A stretch of DNA of 64,000 nucleotides from positions 1 through 64,000 of the forward strand of contig JAOTYE010000001.1 of the NCBI GenBank assembly GCA_029862045.1. The letters run 5' to 3'. The translations under genes and the position numbers were made by a program. The DNA is from Gammaproteobacteria bacterium. Lineage in GTDB: Bacteria; Pseudomonadota; Gammaproteobacteria; Steroidobacterales; Woeseiaceae. This document shows positions 37,518 to 45,546 of the stretch, in pieces (the stretch's first letter is position 1; each line of letters opens with the position of its first letter). The notes beneath the pieces are model-generated. The model did not search any database. It saw only the letters and a list, made by a program, of their open reading frames with translations, and had not been told where the DNA came from.

Positions 37518-37681
37518 GCATTCTGTACCTCCTGATTCCGCTGGCCCTGTTGCTGCTCGCGGGAGCCGTGTGGGCGTTTTTCTGGGCGGTCGGCGCGGGC
37601 CAGTTCGACGACCTCGACACACCGGCCGTCCGCATTGTCATGGATGACGACAAGAAGCCACCTGACGATCCGGAACCGTGA
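37514..37681 (+). CDS. ccoS: cbb3 oxidase maturation protein CcoS
   Basis: A 55-residue assembly factor, MSILYLLIPLALLLLAGAVW and onward, with one helix followed by GQFDDLDTPAVRIVMDDD, the typical CcoS pattern. It is required in other bacteria for cofactor insertion into CcoN. It overlaps ccoI by ATGA and the next gene by GTGA. Confidence 0.94.
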   Translation: MSILYLLIPLALLLLAGAVWAFFWAVGAGQFDDLDTPAVRIVMDDDKKPPDDPEP

Positions 37682-38433
37682 CCGAACTCCTGCCGTCTCT
37701 GTCGGCTGCGTTGCTCGCCGGATTGCTCGGCAGCGCACATTGTCTGGGCATGTGTGCGGGTATCTCTGGGTTATTTGCAGTCAATTCCGGTGTCGCAACG
37801 TTGCGCAACGAGCTACCGTTCGCGCTTACTTATAACCTGGGTCGAGTTATGAGCTACGCCGTACTGGGCATTATTGTCGGCAGTTTCGGCAGCGTCGTCA
37901 TAAAGGCCTCTCCGGCGATCGCGGCGTCTGTCAGAATTCTTAGCGGCGTCATCATCATCCTGGTCGGTCTCAAGGTTGCGTTCGATCTGCGGCTGTTGAA
38001 CCCCATCGAACGCATGGGCAGCACGCTGTGGTCACGCATCGCGCCGGCGGCGCAGCGCCTGGTGCCCGTTACAAGTATGCCACGCGCACTGGGCCTTGGA
38101 TTGGTCTGGGGCTGGTTGCCGTGCGGGCTCGTTTACAGCGTGTTGTTAATCGCAGCAACAAGCGCAGCACCTGTCGATGGCGCCGCGATAATGATCGCGT
38201 TTGGGATCGGCACGATGCCGGCAATGGTCATGACCGGCCTCGGCGCAGCACAAATGTCGCAACTCATGCGTCGCCGCGGCACGCGGGTGGGACTGGGTTT
38301 GCTTATCGTTGTACTTGGCGCTCTGACGATCGCATTGCCGCTATTCAAGCAGGTCCACACGCATGCTCTCAACATCGATAGCAGCGAGCCGCTCCTTGGC
38401 CACTTGTTGCGCGCTTGCCACCTCTTCGGGTGA
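37678..38433 (+). CDS. TauE/SafE-family membrane protein (SafE-like) of the cbb3 cluster
   Basis: A 251-residue inner-membrane protein with six to seven helices. The SafE-type motif GSAHCLGMCAGISGLF at residues 18-33 and LGLVWGWLPCGLVYSVLL in the middle carry Cys and His that could bind copper. Members of this family commonly follow ccoS in gammaproteobacteria and may act in copper delivery. The start is GTG at 37678, overlapping the ccoS stop. The last 93 bp overlap the convergent Sel1-repeat gene. Confidence 0.88.
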   Translation: MTELLPSLSAALLAGLLGSAHCLGMCAGISGLFAVNSGVATLRNELPFALTYNLGRVMSYAVLGIIVGSFGSVVIKASPAIAASVRILSGVIIILVGLKVAFDLRLLNPIERMGSTLWSRIAPAAQRLVPVTSMPRALGLGLVWGWLPCGLVYSVLLIAATSAAPVDGAAIMIAFGIGTMPAMVMTGLGAAQMSQLMRRRGTRVGLGLLIVVLGALTIALPLFKQVHTHALNIDSSEPLLGHLLRACHLFG

Positions 38434-38955
38434 TAACTTTTCTGCGGCTGCGTCTCGCTTGAACTCCGCGTTCATGTCGCCCAACTCTGCGGCGACCACG
38501 TACCAGGCGTAAGCATCAACGATGTCTTCTTTGACACCCATGCCAAAATGACAAATTTCCGCGAGACTCAGTACGGCAGGAACGAAGCCTTGCTCGGCAG
38601 CGCTGCGATAGAAAACTGCGGCCGCGTCATCATTCATCTCGACGCCCCAGCCGTTTGCGTGCATCACACCCAGATTATACTGCGCCTCGGCGTAGCCTTG
38701 ATCCGCTGCCAGTCCATACCAGTGGAGTGCCTGTGCGTCGTCCATCGGCACGCCAAAGCCGTTCGCGTACAGGCGACCGATACAAAACTGCGCCGCGGCA
38801 ACCCCTTCGTCGGCTAACGGCTGACATTCCGCGATTGACGTTTCATAGTCACCAACGTTGTAGGCTTCCAGCCCTTTATCGACATCGGCGCCCTGACCTG
38901 CGAAAGGCAGAACCAGTATCGCGGCCATCGAAACAAATCGGATCAGATCACGCAT
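38341..38955 (-). CDS. Exported Sel1-repeat protein
   Basis: A 204-residue protein. The start at 38955 has a strong AAGGAGGT eight bases upstream and gives a Sec signal (MAAILVLPFAGQGADV). At least three Sel1-like helical repeats follow: AAQFCIGRLYANGFGVPMDDAQALHWY, AEAQYNLGVMHANGWGVEMND, and PAVLSLAEICHFGMGVKED. Such repeats serve protein-protein contact. Its 3' end overlaps the TauE/SafE-like gene antisense by 93 bp, so the two transcripts overlap at their ends. Confidence 0.88.
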   Translation of the reverse strand: MRDLIRFVSMAAILVLPFAGQGADVDKGLEAYNVGDYETSIAECQPLADEGVAAAQFCIGRLYANGFGVPMDDAQALHWYGLAADQGYAEAQYNLGVMHANGWGVEMNDDAAAVFYRSAAEQGFVPAVLSLAEICHFGMGVKEDIVDAYAWYVVAAELGDMNAEFKRDAAAEKLSPEEVASAQQVAKERLAAIDVESMRVDLLE

Positions 38956-39102
38956 GGCGGTGACCTCCTTGCAGCGCCCTACTAACAAGCGTAGTAGATT
39001 ATGACTCTCATTTCCTCAGACTGCCCCAAAAAGGGCAATTCGGAGAACTACTTACGGTTGCTAGTACGCTCGTCTGTGAGGCGGCGTTGCAGCCGCGCCC
39101 AA

Positions 39103-39957
39103 TCAGGCACGAAGTAATTCCACGTGGTGCTTTAGATGATCTTCAATGAATGTCGAGATGAAGTAATAGCCGTGGTCGTAGCCGTCGTGCATGCGCAACT
39201 CGAGTGACAAGCCGCTCTCTGCACAGGCAGCTTCGAAGAGCTCGGGCTTTAGCTGCTCCGCAAGATAAGGGTCCGCCCCACCCTGGTCGATGAGGATTTT
39301 GCTGCGCGATGAGGCGTCGCTAACACTGCGCGCGACTTCGCATGAGTCGTATTCGTGCCAGGTTGAGGTATCGCTACCAAGATAGTAGCCGAGCGCTTTT
39401 TGTCCCCAGGGGCTGTGTAGCGTCGTGCAAATTGGTGCAAATGCCGACAATGACCTGAACACGCCGGGGTGTTTGAGCCCGATCGTCAACGCACCGTGCC
39501 CTCCCATCGAATGGCCAGTCAGTCCGTGCCGGCCGGCATCGCCGGGAAAGTTATCGAATACGGCAGGCTGCAATTCCTGCATCACATAGTCGTACATGTG
39601 AAAGTGTTTTGACCATGGCTCCTCAGTCGCATTGAGGTAGAAACCGGCGGCCAGACCAAAATCATAATCGCCATCGGGGTCATCAGGTACGTCCGCACCG
39701 CGTGGGCTCGTGTCCGGGGAGACAAGCATGATGCCGAGTTCGGCCGCGTAGCGCTGTGCGCCGCTCTTGACCATGAAGTTCTCTTCGGTGCAGGTCAGAC
39801 CCGAAAGGAACGTAACGACCGGAACCTTGCCGTGTCCTGCTTGCGGCGGCACGAAAACAGCGAACTGCATGTCGCAGTTGTTTACGGCCGACGCGTGCCG
39901 GTAAAAACCGATTCGCCCGCCAAAACAATTCGTCTCGCTCAATGTCTCGATGCTCAT
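39103..39957 (-). CDS. fghA: S-formylglutathione hydrolase
   Basis: Hydrolyses S-formylglutathione to formate and glutathione in formaldehyde detoxification (cytoplasm). The 284 residues from the start at 39957 (MSIETLSETNCFGGRIGFYRH) match the esterase D/FghA family: VTFLSGLTCTEENFMVKSGAQR, nucleophile Ser in GHSMGGHGALTIGLK, IDQGGADPYL with the acid, and HDGYDHGYYFISTFIEDH with the catalytic His. A longer frame up to 40158 is not supported. No adhC (glutathione-dependent formaldehyde dehydrogenase) is adjacent. Confidence 0.95.
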   Translation of the reverse strand: MSIETLSETNCFGGRIGFYRHASAVNNCDMQFAVFVPPQAGHGKVPVVTFLSGLTCTEENFMVKSGAQRYAAELGIMLVSPDTSPRGADVPDDPDGDYDFGLAAGFYLNATEEPWSKHFHMYDYVMQELQPAVFDNFPGDAGRHGLTGHSMGGHGALTIGLKHPGVFRSLSAFAPICTTLHSPWGQKALGYYLGSDTSTWHEYDSCEVARSVSDASSRSKILIDQGGADPYLAEQLKPELFEAACAESGLSLELRMHDGYDHGYYFISTFIEDHLKHHVELLRA

Positions 39958-40024
39958 GGATCTGATGCCCCGGAAATCTGAATTCGTGTGGTCAGACATA
40001 CACCCATGTGAAAAGATACACGGC

Positions 40025-41656
40025 ATGCCACATCGCATGCCAACATATCTTCTGCTGCTCGCCGCCGTGACAACTGTAATGCCTGCCTGCCAGCGCGACG
40101 GCGTTACGGGCGCGAATGACGTCTCACGTGAGCCAGCCGCCGTGTTGCGCCGCGGCAATGGCGGAGACCCGCAATCGCTGGACCCATCGAAAGCTGAAGA
40201 CGTTCACGCTTTCAATGTACTGGGAGACCTGTATGAGGGGCTTGTCGCCCTTGATGCAAAAGGCAGAGTTATTCCAGGTGTTGCCGAATCCTGGGAGGTG
40301 AGCGACGACGGGCGATCCTACACCTTCCACCTGAACGCAAGCGCTCGCTGGTCCGACGGTGCGACGGTCAGGGCCGAACACTTCCTCGCGGGTTTCGAAC
40401 GCACCCTGACGCCGGCAACCGGATCCCCCTATGGCTTCCTGTTGCATCCGATCCGTAACGCGGCGGAAGTTGCCCGAGGCGAGCTGCCATTGTCTGCCCT
40501 CGGTATAGCTGCTCCGGATCCGCGAACGCTGACAATTGAACTACAGGCTCCGGCACCACACCTGCTATCGGTTCTTGCCATGCCAGTCGCGTTCCCTTTG
40601 AGGCCCGGCGCGTTGGCCGATGTGGATCAATTTTCAGATCCGCAGAATTTCATCGGCAATGGCCCGTTTTTACTCGAGGAGTGGCAACCGGGCAGTCGTA
40701 TACGCCTGCGAAAGAACCCCCGGTATCGTGACGCACAGTCGGTCCGCATTGAGGTGGTCGAGTATTACCCGATTAAGGATCTGCTGACCGAACTCAACAT
40801 GTATCGGGCTGGAGAACTTGATATCACGGCGACGGTACCCGGGGCGAACGTCAAAAACCTGAGGAGTACCCGCGAATCCGAATTGCACATTGCCCCAAGC
40901 CTCGGCATCTACTACCTGGCATTTGATCTCAGCGAGCCTCCTCTGGACGACGTAGCATTGCGCCAGGCCCTGACGATGGCAATCGACCGCGACTCACTTG
41001 TCGAGATTATCGGCCGCGGCGAGCAACCTGCCTACGGGCTCGTCCCCGGCGGCGTAACCGGATATGAGCCCGCACGTTTCGGCTGGAGCAAACTCGCCGA
41101 CGCGCAGCGGCAAGCCGAAGCACAACGAATTTACGCCGGCAGCGCGTACTCGCGGGCCGGGCCGTTACACCTCAAGCTGACCTACGATGCTGGCGACATT
41201 CACGAAAAAATCGCGCTGGCAGTGAGCTCGATGTGGCGTGATGTTCTGGGCATCGATGTCGAACTCGACAAACGCGAGTGGAAGTACTTTCTTGCCACGC
41301 GAGATAATCGCGAAGAGTGGCAGATCATGCGCTTTGCCTGGAGCGGCGACTACGATCATCCGAGCACGTTTACCGGCATCCTGCACTCTGCAAGCCCGCA
41401 AAACCTGCCCGGCTACGACAGTCCTCGATACGATGCATTGCTCGATGAGGCCGTCACCACAAACGACCCGGTCGAGCGCGCTCAGTTGTTCGCCTCAGCC
41501 GAGGCCGTCATGCTGGACGACTATCCAGTCGCGCCGCTGTATTTCTACGTCAGCAAACACCTGGTCAACCCTTCCGTGCAGGGATTTCATGACAATGTGC
41601 TTGATCAACACCCGAGCCGCTTCCTACAGATAAAAACGGGATCATCCCGCCCGTAA
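40025..41656 (+). CDS. Peptide-type ABC substrate-binding lipoprotein (OppA-like)
   Basis: Periplasmic solute-binding protein of family 5, 543 residues. The start at 40025 or 40037 gives a lipoprotein signal (VTTVMPACQRD). Family features are RGNGGDPQSLDPSKAEDVHAF at the N-terminus, VAESWEVSDDGRSYTFHLN, and LRQALTMAIDRDSLVE. It resembles oligopeptide-binding OppA/MppA. No Opp permease or ATPase gene lies in the window, so it is an orphan that may work with a permease encoded elsewhere. It is divergent from fghA (67-bp gap) and followed by a terminator. Confidence 0.9.
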   Translation: MPHRMPTYLLLLAAVTTVMPACQRDGVTGANDVSREPAAVLRRGNGGDPQSLDPSKAEDVHAFNVLGDLYEGLVALDAKGRVIPGVAESWEVSDDGRSYTFHLNASARWSDGATVRAEHFLAGFERTLTPATGSPYGFLLHPIRNAAEVARGELPLSALGIAAPDPRTLTIELQAPAPHLLSVLAMPVAFPLRPGALADVDQFSDPQNFIGNGPFLLEEWQPGSRIRLRKNPRYRDAQSVRIEVVEYYPIKDLLTELNMYRAGELDITATVPGANVKNLRSTRESELHIAPSLGIYYLAFDLSEPPLDDVALRQALTMAIDRDSLVEIIGRGEQPAYGLVPGGVTGYEPARFGWSKLADAQRQAEAQRIYAGSAYSRAGPLHLKLTYDAGDIHEKIALAVSSMWRDVLGIDVELDKREWKYFLATRDNREEWQIMRFAWSGDYDHPSTFTGILHSASPQNLPGYDSPRYDALLDEAVTTNDPVERAQLFASAEAVMLDDYPVAPLYFYVSKHLVNPSVQGFHDNVLDQHPSRFLQIKTGSSRP

Positions 41657-41662
41657 AAAGCC

Positions 41663-41687
41663 GTCGCGCGCATCCTGCGCGACTTTT
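41663..41687 (+). terminator. Rho-independent terminator after the OppA-like gene
   Basis: GTCGCGC (41663-41669) and GCGCGAC (41677-41683) form a 7-bp stem with a 7-base loop, followed by TTTTCTCC. It lies 7 bp after the stop codon. Confidence 0.75.
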
Positions 41688-41818
41688 CTCCAAATCGCCC
41701 GAAACACTGGCTCATCGAGGCCGTCCAAACGAACTCCTTGTAATTCAAGCAGTTAGCGCACGGCTCACGGTGTGCTGTGAACCTCGCTGGAGCGATTAAA
41801 GATAAATCAGTTGCAATT

Positions 41819-41853
41819 TTTTGTATATGTGCTAAAACAGCACACATACAAAA
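41819..41853. promoter_or_regulatory. 35-bp near-perfect palindrome upstream of the DUF6502-like gene
   Basis: TTTTGTATATGTGCT (41819-41833) and AGCACACATACAAAA (41839-41853) pair at 14 of 15 positions around a 5-base centre (AAAAC). It ends 15 bp before the start codon and lies in an AT-rich promoter-like stretch. The core TGTGCT-N5-AGCACA looks like an operator for a dimeric repressor. Confidence 0.75.
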
Positions 41854-41868
41854 TTACTAACGAGTATT

Positions 41869-42696
41869 TTGGTGCTGAAAGAACACGTAATCCATAGCTG
41901 TCGCTACCTGTTGCTGCCCGTCATTCGGTTCCTGCTGAAGCACGGGGTGACCTGGAGCGAATTCGGCGAAATGTCCAAGGACGCCTATGTTGCTGTCGCC
42001 CGGCAGGACCATGGAATTCAGGGACGGCCGACGAACAATTCCAGGGTGGCCATGCTCACGGGCTTGAGCCGCCGCGAGGTAGCTCGCGTTCGCGACCGCC
42101 TGCTGGACGGTGAAAGTGGTGCCGGGTCTTTGCAGGGCAATCGTATATCGCGGGTTTTGAGTGGTTGGCATACCGATAGTGAGTTCAGCGACGATCACGG
42201 CCAGCCGAAAGATCTGCCTGCGACTGGCCTTACGGGGAGTTTCTCCAGACTGCTGAAGCGCTATGCTGGGGACCTGCCGCATGGAGCAATCCGCAAGGAA
42301 ATGCAGCAGCGCGGATTGATCGAGGAACTCGAAAACGATCACTTGAGGGCGCTGAAACGGGATTATGTTTACTCGAATCTCGACCCGGAAATCGTTCGCC
42401 AGATGGGCCTCGCTCTGCATGACCATGCTGCGACCCTCGAACACAACCTCGACGAAGGAAACGCCGCAGCGCCTCGTTTCGAAGGTATGGCAGACAACGT
42501 CCGCATTTCCCCGAAAGCACTCAGAACATTTCAAGACCTCGTCCAGGCGCGAGGATTTTCATTTCTCGAGGAAGTCGATGCCTGGCTTTCCAAAAACGAA
42601 ATTGACGAAACGAAGGACGCTGATGCGCGCACCGTTCGCTTGGGTGTTGGCGTTTACCTGATCCATGACGAAAGTGAACAAGGACTAATGCAATGA
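41869..42696 (+). CDS. DUF6502-like protein, possible DNA-binding regulator
   Basis: A 275-residue cytoplasmic protein. It matches my memory of the DUF6502 pattern: LPVIRFLLKHGVTWSEFGEMSKDAYVAVA, then GRPTNNSRVAMLTGLSRREVARVRDRL. The first 80 residues resemble a winged or simple helix-turn-helix (SRVAMLTGLSRREVARV), which suggests DNA binding. The start is TTG 41869 or GTG 41872; both are weak. It overlaps the DUF5666-like lipoprotein gene by 4 bp, so the two are co-translated. The palindrome just upstream may be its own operator. The biochemical role is unknown. Confidence 0.8.
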   Translation: MVLKEHVIHSCRYLLLPVIRFLLKHGVTWSEFGEMSKDAYVAVARQDHGIQGRPTNNSRVAMLTGLSRREVARVRDRLLDGESGAGSLQGNRISRVLSGWHTDSEFSDDHGQPKDLPATGLTGSFSRLLKRYAGDLPHGAIRKEMQQRGLIEELENDHLRALKRDYVYSNLDPEIVRQMGLALHDHAATLEHNLDEGNAAAPRFEGMADNVRISPKALRTFQDLVQARGFSFLEEVDAWLSKNEIDETKDADARTVRLGVGVYLIHDESEQGLMQ

Positions 42697-44231
42697 ACAC
42701 TTACACAAAGAATTTTGGCGCGCTCATCACCCTGGCGGCATTGTTACTCGCCGGCTGTGGTGGCAGCGGTGGTGGCGGTGGTAACAACGGAAACAACCCG
42801 CCGCCCCCTCCTCCAACTGGCGGTATCACACGAACTGGCGTCGCCGCTGCCGTCGGTCCGATCAGCGGATTCGGCAGCATCATCGTTAACGGCGTTGAGT
42901 ACGAGACCGATGCCACGACGTCTTTCATCGACGACGATCAGGATATCCAGGAAACGGAACTAAAGGTCGGCGACATGGTGCTCGTAAAAGGCAGCATCGA
43001 GGATGACAACACAACCGCTTCTGCCACATCGGTCGAGGTGGAGGACACGGTCGAAGGGCCCGTTACCAGCGTAAACGCGGCAGCCGGCAATTTCGTCGTG
43101 CTGGGCCAAATCGTCCAGGTCGGGCCGGAAACATCGGTCGATGACAACTGTCCTGCAACGCTCGACGGCCTGATGAATAATCCACCGGTTGCCGGGGTCG
43201 AGGTATCAGGGCCGTACACGGTAAACGCCGCAGGCGACACCGTGATCGCGGCGACCCGATTCGAGTGTAAGGGGATCCTCGTCGAATTCGAGATCAACGG
43301 CGTCGTCAGTGGTCACAATTCCGTTGACAAGACGTTCATGGTCAACGACCTGGAGGTCAATTACGCAACGGCTGGCCTCATTCAGGATTTTCCGGGTGGC
43401 GTGATCAACGACGACGATCCTGTCGAGGTTACAGGCACGCAGTTCGATGACAGCGTTGTGCCGCCCGTACTGACGGCTGACAAGGTCGAGTTCAAGGGCA
43501 ATCGGCTTCAAGCTGACGAAGGTGATCACCTCGAGATTGAAGGATTCATTACGCGCTTCGTATCGGCAACGGACTTCGATATCGGCGACATCCCCGTCAC
43601 GGTAACAGAGATTACCGGGACGACCGTCTATGAAGGCGGTACTGCCATGGATCTCGGCCTCCATCTGAAAGTCGAGGTTGAAGGTGAATTCGATTTGGAC
43701 GGCGTGTTGAACGCGACGAAAATTGAAATCAAGACGTCAACGGCGATCAGAGTCACCGGGCTTGTGGATGCCCCAAGTTCTGGCGATGCCTTCATGATTC
43801 TCGGTATTACCGTCAACACCGCAGTCCTGAAGACGCGCTTCGAGGACAAGAGTGACATACCTGATGTCCCATTCGGTGTTGGCAATATCACCACCGGTTA
43901 CTACATCGAGGTGCGCGGCCAGGAACTCCCGGCAGGTGAGATCACGGCATTTCTGGTCGAGCGCGACGACGCACGGCCCGAGACTGAGCTACGCGGCTTT
44001 GTCGAAGCCGGCGGTGAAAATCGACCGGATTTGACGGTGCTCGGCGTAACGGTTCAAACCGTCAGTGGCGTAACCGTCTTCACAGACAGCAGGGGTGACA
44101 CTGAAGTCGAGTTTGCGACTGAGGATGACTTCTGGGCGGCGGTAGGCGAAGGCAGCCTGATCGACGTCAAGGGTACCGAGACCGACACGCAGATTCTCCT
44201 GGCGGAAGAGGTGGAGCTGGAATTGGAATAG
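42693..44231 (+). CDS. DUF5666-like repeat lipoprotein
   Basis: A 512-residue exported lipoprotein with LLLAGCGGSGG (Cys22), followed by a Gly/Asn/Pro-rich linker. The body is made of repeated small beta domains, each with a pattern such as GPISGFGSIIVNGVEYETD, LKVGDMVLVKGSI and ATSVEVEDTVEGPV; I count about five units. That pattern fits DUF5666 (OB-like beta barrel). Very acidic and rich in Val and Thr. Located in one transcript with the DUF6502-like gene. Probably attached to the outer membrane, ligand unknown. Confidence 0.82.
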   Translation: MNTYTKNFGALITLAALLLAGCGGSGGGGGNNGNNPPPPPPTGGITRTGVAAAVGPISGFGSIIVNGVEYETDATTSFIDDDQDIQETELKVGDMVLVKGSIEDDNTTASATSVEVEDTVEGPVTSVNAAAGNFVVLGQIVQVGPETSVDDNCPATLDGLMNNPPVAGVEVSGPYTVNAAGDTVIAATRFECKGILVEFEINGVVSGHNSVDKTFMVNDLEVNYATAGLIQDFPGGVINDDDPVEVTGTQFDDSVVPPVLTADKVEFKGNRLQADEGDHLEIEGFITRFVSATDFDIGDIPVTVTEITGTTVYEGGTAMDLGLHLKVEVEGEFDLDGVLNATKIEIKTSTAIRVTGLVDAPSSGDAFMILGITVNTAVLKTRFEDKSDIPDVPFGVGNITTGYYIEVRGQELPAGEITAFLVERDDARPETELRGFVEAGGENRPDLTVLGVTVQTVSGVTVFTDSRGDTEVEFATEDDFWAAVGEGSLIDVKGTETDTQILLAEEVELELE

Positions 44232-44255
44232 GCAACATACCCTGACAGGGCTCAA

Positions 44256-44291
44256 GGGAGGTATCGAGCCGGGACAGGCTCGATACCTCCC
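44256..44291. terminator. Perfect 15-bp hairpin between DUF5666-like and glycosyltransferase genes
   Basis: GGGAGGTATCGAGCC (44256-44270) pairs perfectly with GGCTCGATACCTCCC (44277-44291) around GGGACA. There is no T-run after it on either strand (AACCACAAAG follows), so it may act as a processing site, an attenuator or a protein-binding site instead of a simple terminator. Confidence 0.6.
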
Positions 44292-44314
44292 AACCACAAA
44301 GAGCGAATCTAATA

Positions 44315-45526
44315 ATGTCGAAAGCCGCGCTGATGTATTGCTGCCAAAGTCGTCCGGGCGCGGGGCGCATTCAGCGCGCGCTTGCGTTGGCCGACAAACT
44401 CAGCGAACAGTTTGCTGTCACGATGCTAATCAGCGACCCGGCGCCAGAGACCATGACGGCGCCGGAAAACGTCAAACTCGTGTTCCTTCAAGCGCTTGTC
44501 GCAGACCCCGACTCGAGTGTGACGAGTCTCGCCGTCACCGGAGAACGACAACAACGGATCCGGGGGCGATGCGATGCGATGCTGCGGTTGTACGATGAAC
44601 TGCGGCCACGCGTCGTCGCAATAGACGGTTTTCCGTTCAAGCAGTATCGCTTGCGGAGGGAATTCCTACCGCTGATTGAGAGAGCACGAGATGGCCGTTA
44701 TGGCGAGTCGCTCGTGGCTTGTGTGACAGACGGTATCCTCGCCAACGATAAGCCAAACAACGATGTGCGTGCGGACAGGGCGGCCGACATCCTCGACAAA
44801 TATTTTGACATCGCGATTGTGCGCAGCGATCCGGTCTTTGCCCGGGTCGAGGAGTTCTTTCAGCCGGGGAATACCGTGCATATACCGCTGTACCACACCG
44901 GCTTCGTCGTGCGGGAGCAACGCGAACATCAGTCCGAGACACGCAGGAAAAAGGACGGCATTGTGGTATCAGCTGGCAACGGCCGGCGCGGCATGGCGCT
45001 GTACAAGTCGGCTATCGAAGCGCACAGGCTGCTGCAGCAAACGCTGCCGATGCCGATGAAAATTGTCGCAGGCGGGCACCTGCCCGAGAATGATTGGCAG
45101 GCGCTGCGATTGCAGGCCAACGGACTGCCGGCATTATCCCTGCGGCGCGGGTCGACCAGTGTGTCCGCCGAGATGGCTGCCGCGCGCTGGTCCGTCAGCG
45201 ATTGCGGGTATAACACTGCGGTCGATGCAATGCGCACACGAACGCCATCACTATTTGTTCCGCATGCCGCGGCCAACCGGCGCGAGCAAATTGAGCGAGC
45301 GAAGCGGCTCGTCTATTGGGGCGCGGGCAGACTGCTAATGGCGCGTCATTTGAACACTGCATCGCTGGTCAACGAAATTCATCAGTTGACGAAATTCGAG
45401 CCGCGCAGCATGAATTTCGACCTGAACGGGGCGAATAACGCCGCGCAAGTAATTGCGCAAATCGTCTATCAGAACAACTACACGCCCGTCAGCACGCGGC
45501 CATCATCAGATACGCGACTACAATGA
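44315..45526 (+). CDS. Predicted MurG-like glycosyltransferase (COG4671 type)
   Basis: A 403-residue GT-B fold protein. The N-terminal half starts MYCCQSRPGAGRIQRALALADKL (nucleotide-sugar glycosyltransferase pattern) with VAIDGFPF; the C-terminal half contains VSAGNGRRGMALYKSA, and ARWSVSDCGYNTAVDAMRTRTPSLFVPH, which resembles the MurG/GT28 donor-binding loop. It follows the DUF5666-like gene after an 83-bp gap with a hairpin. The acceptor is unknown. Other members of the group are also annotated only as predicted transferases. Confidence 0.82.
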   Translation: MSKAALMYCCQSRPGAGRIQRALALADKLSEQFAVTMLISDPAPETMTAPENVKLVFLQALVADPDSSVTSLAVTGERQQRIRGRCDAMLRLYDELRPRVVAIDGFPFKQYRLRREFLPLIERARDGRYGESLVACVTDGILANDKPNNDVRADRAADILDKYFDIAIVRSDPVFARVEEFFQPGNTVHIPLYHTGFVVREQREHQSETRRKKDGIVVSAGNGRRGMALYKSAIEAHRLLQQTLPMPMKIVAGGHLPENDWQALRLQANGLPALSLRRGSTSVSAEMAAARWSVSDCGYNTAVDAMRTRTPSLFVPHAAANRREQIERAKRLVYWGAGRLLMARHLNTASLVNEIHQLTKFEPRSMNFDLNGANNAAQVIAQIVYQNNYTPVSTRPSSDTRLQ

Positions 45527-45546
45527 CCAGAGCTTCAGGAGCGCGA

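Noticed and set aside
39958-40158. N-terminal extension of S-formylglutathione hydrolase
   Set aside because: The family starts at MSIETLSETNCFGG; the extension overlaps the divergent OppA-like gene.
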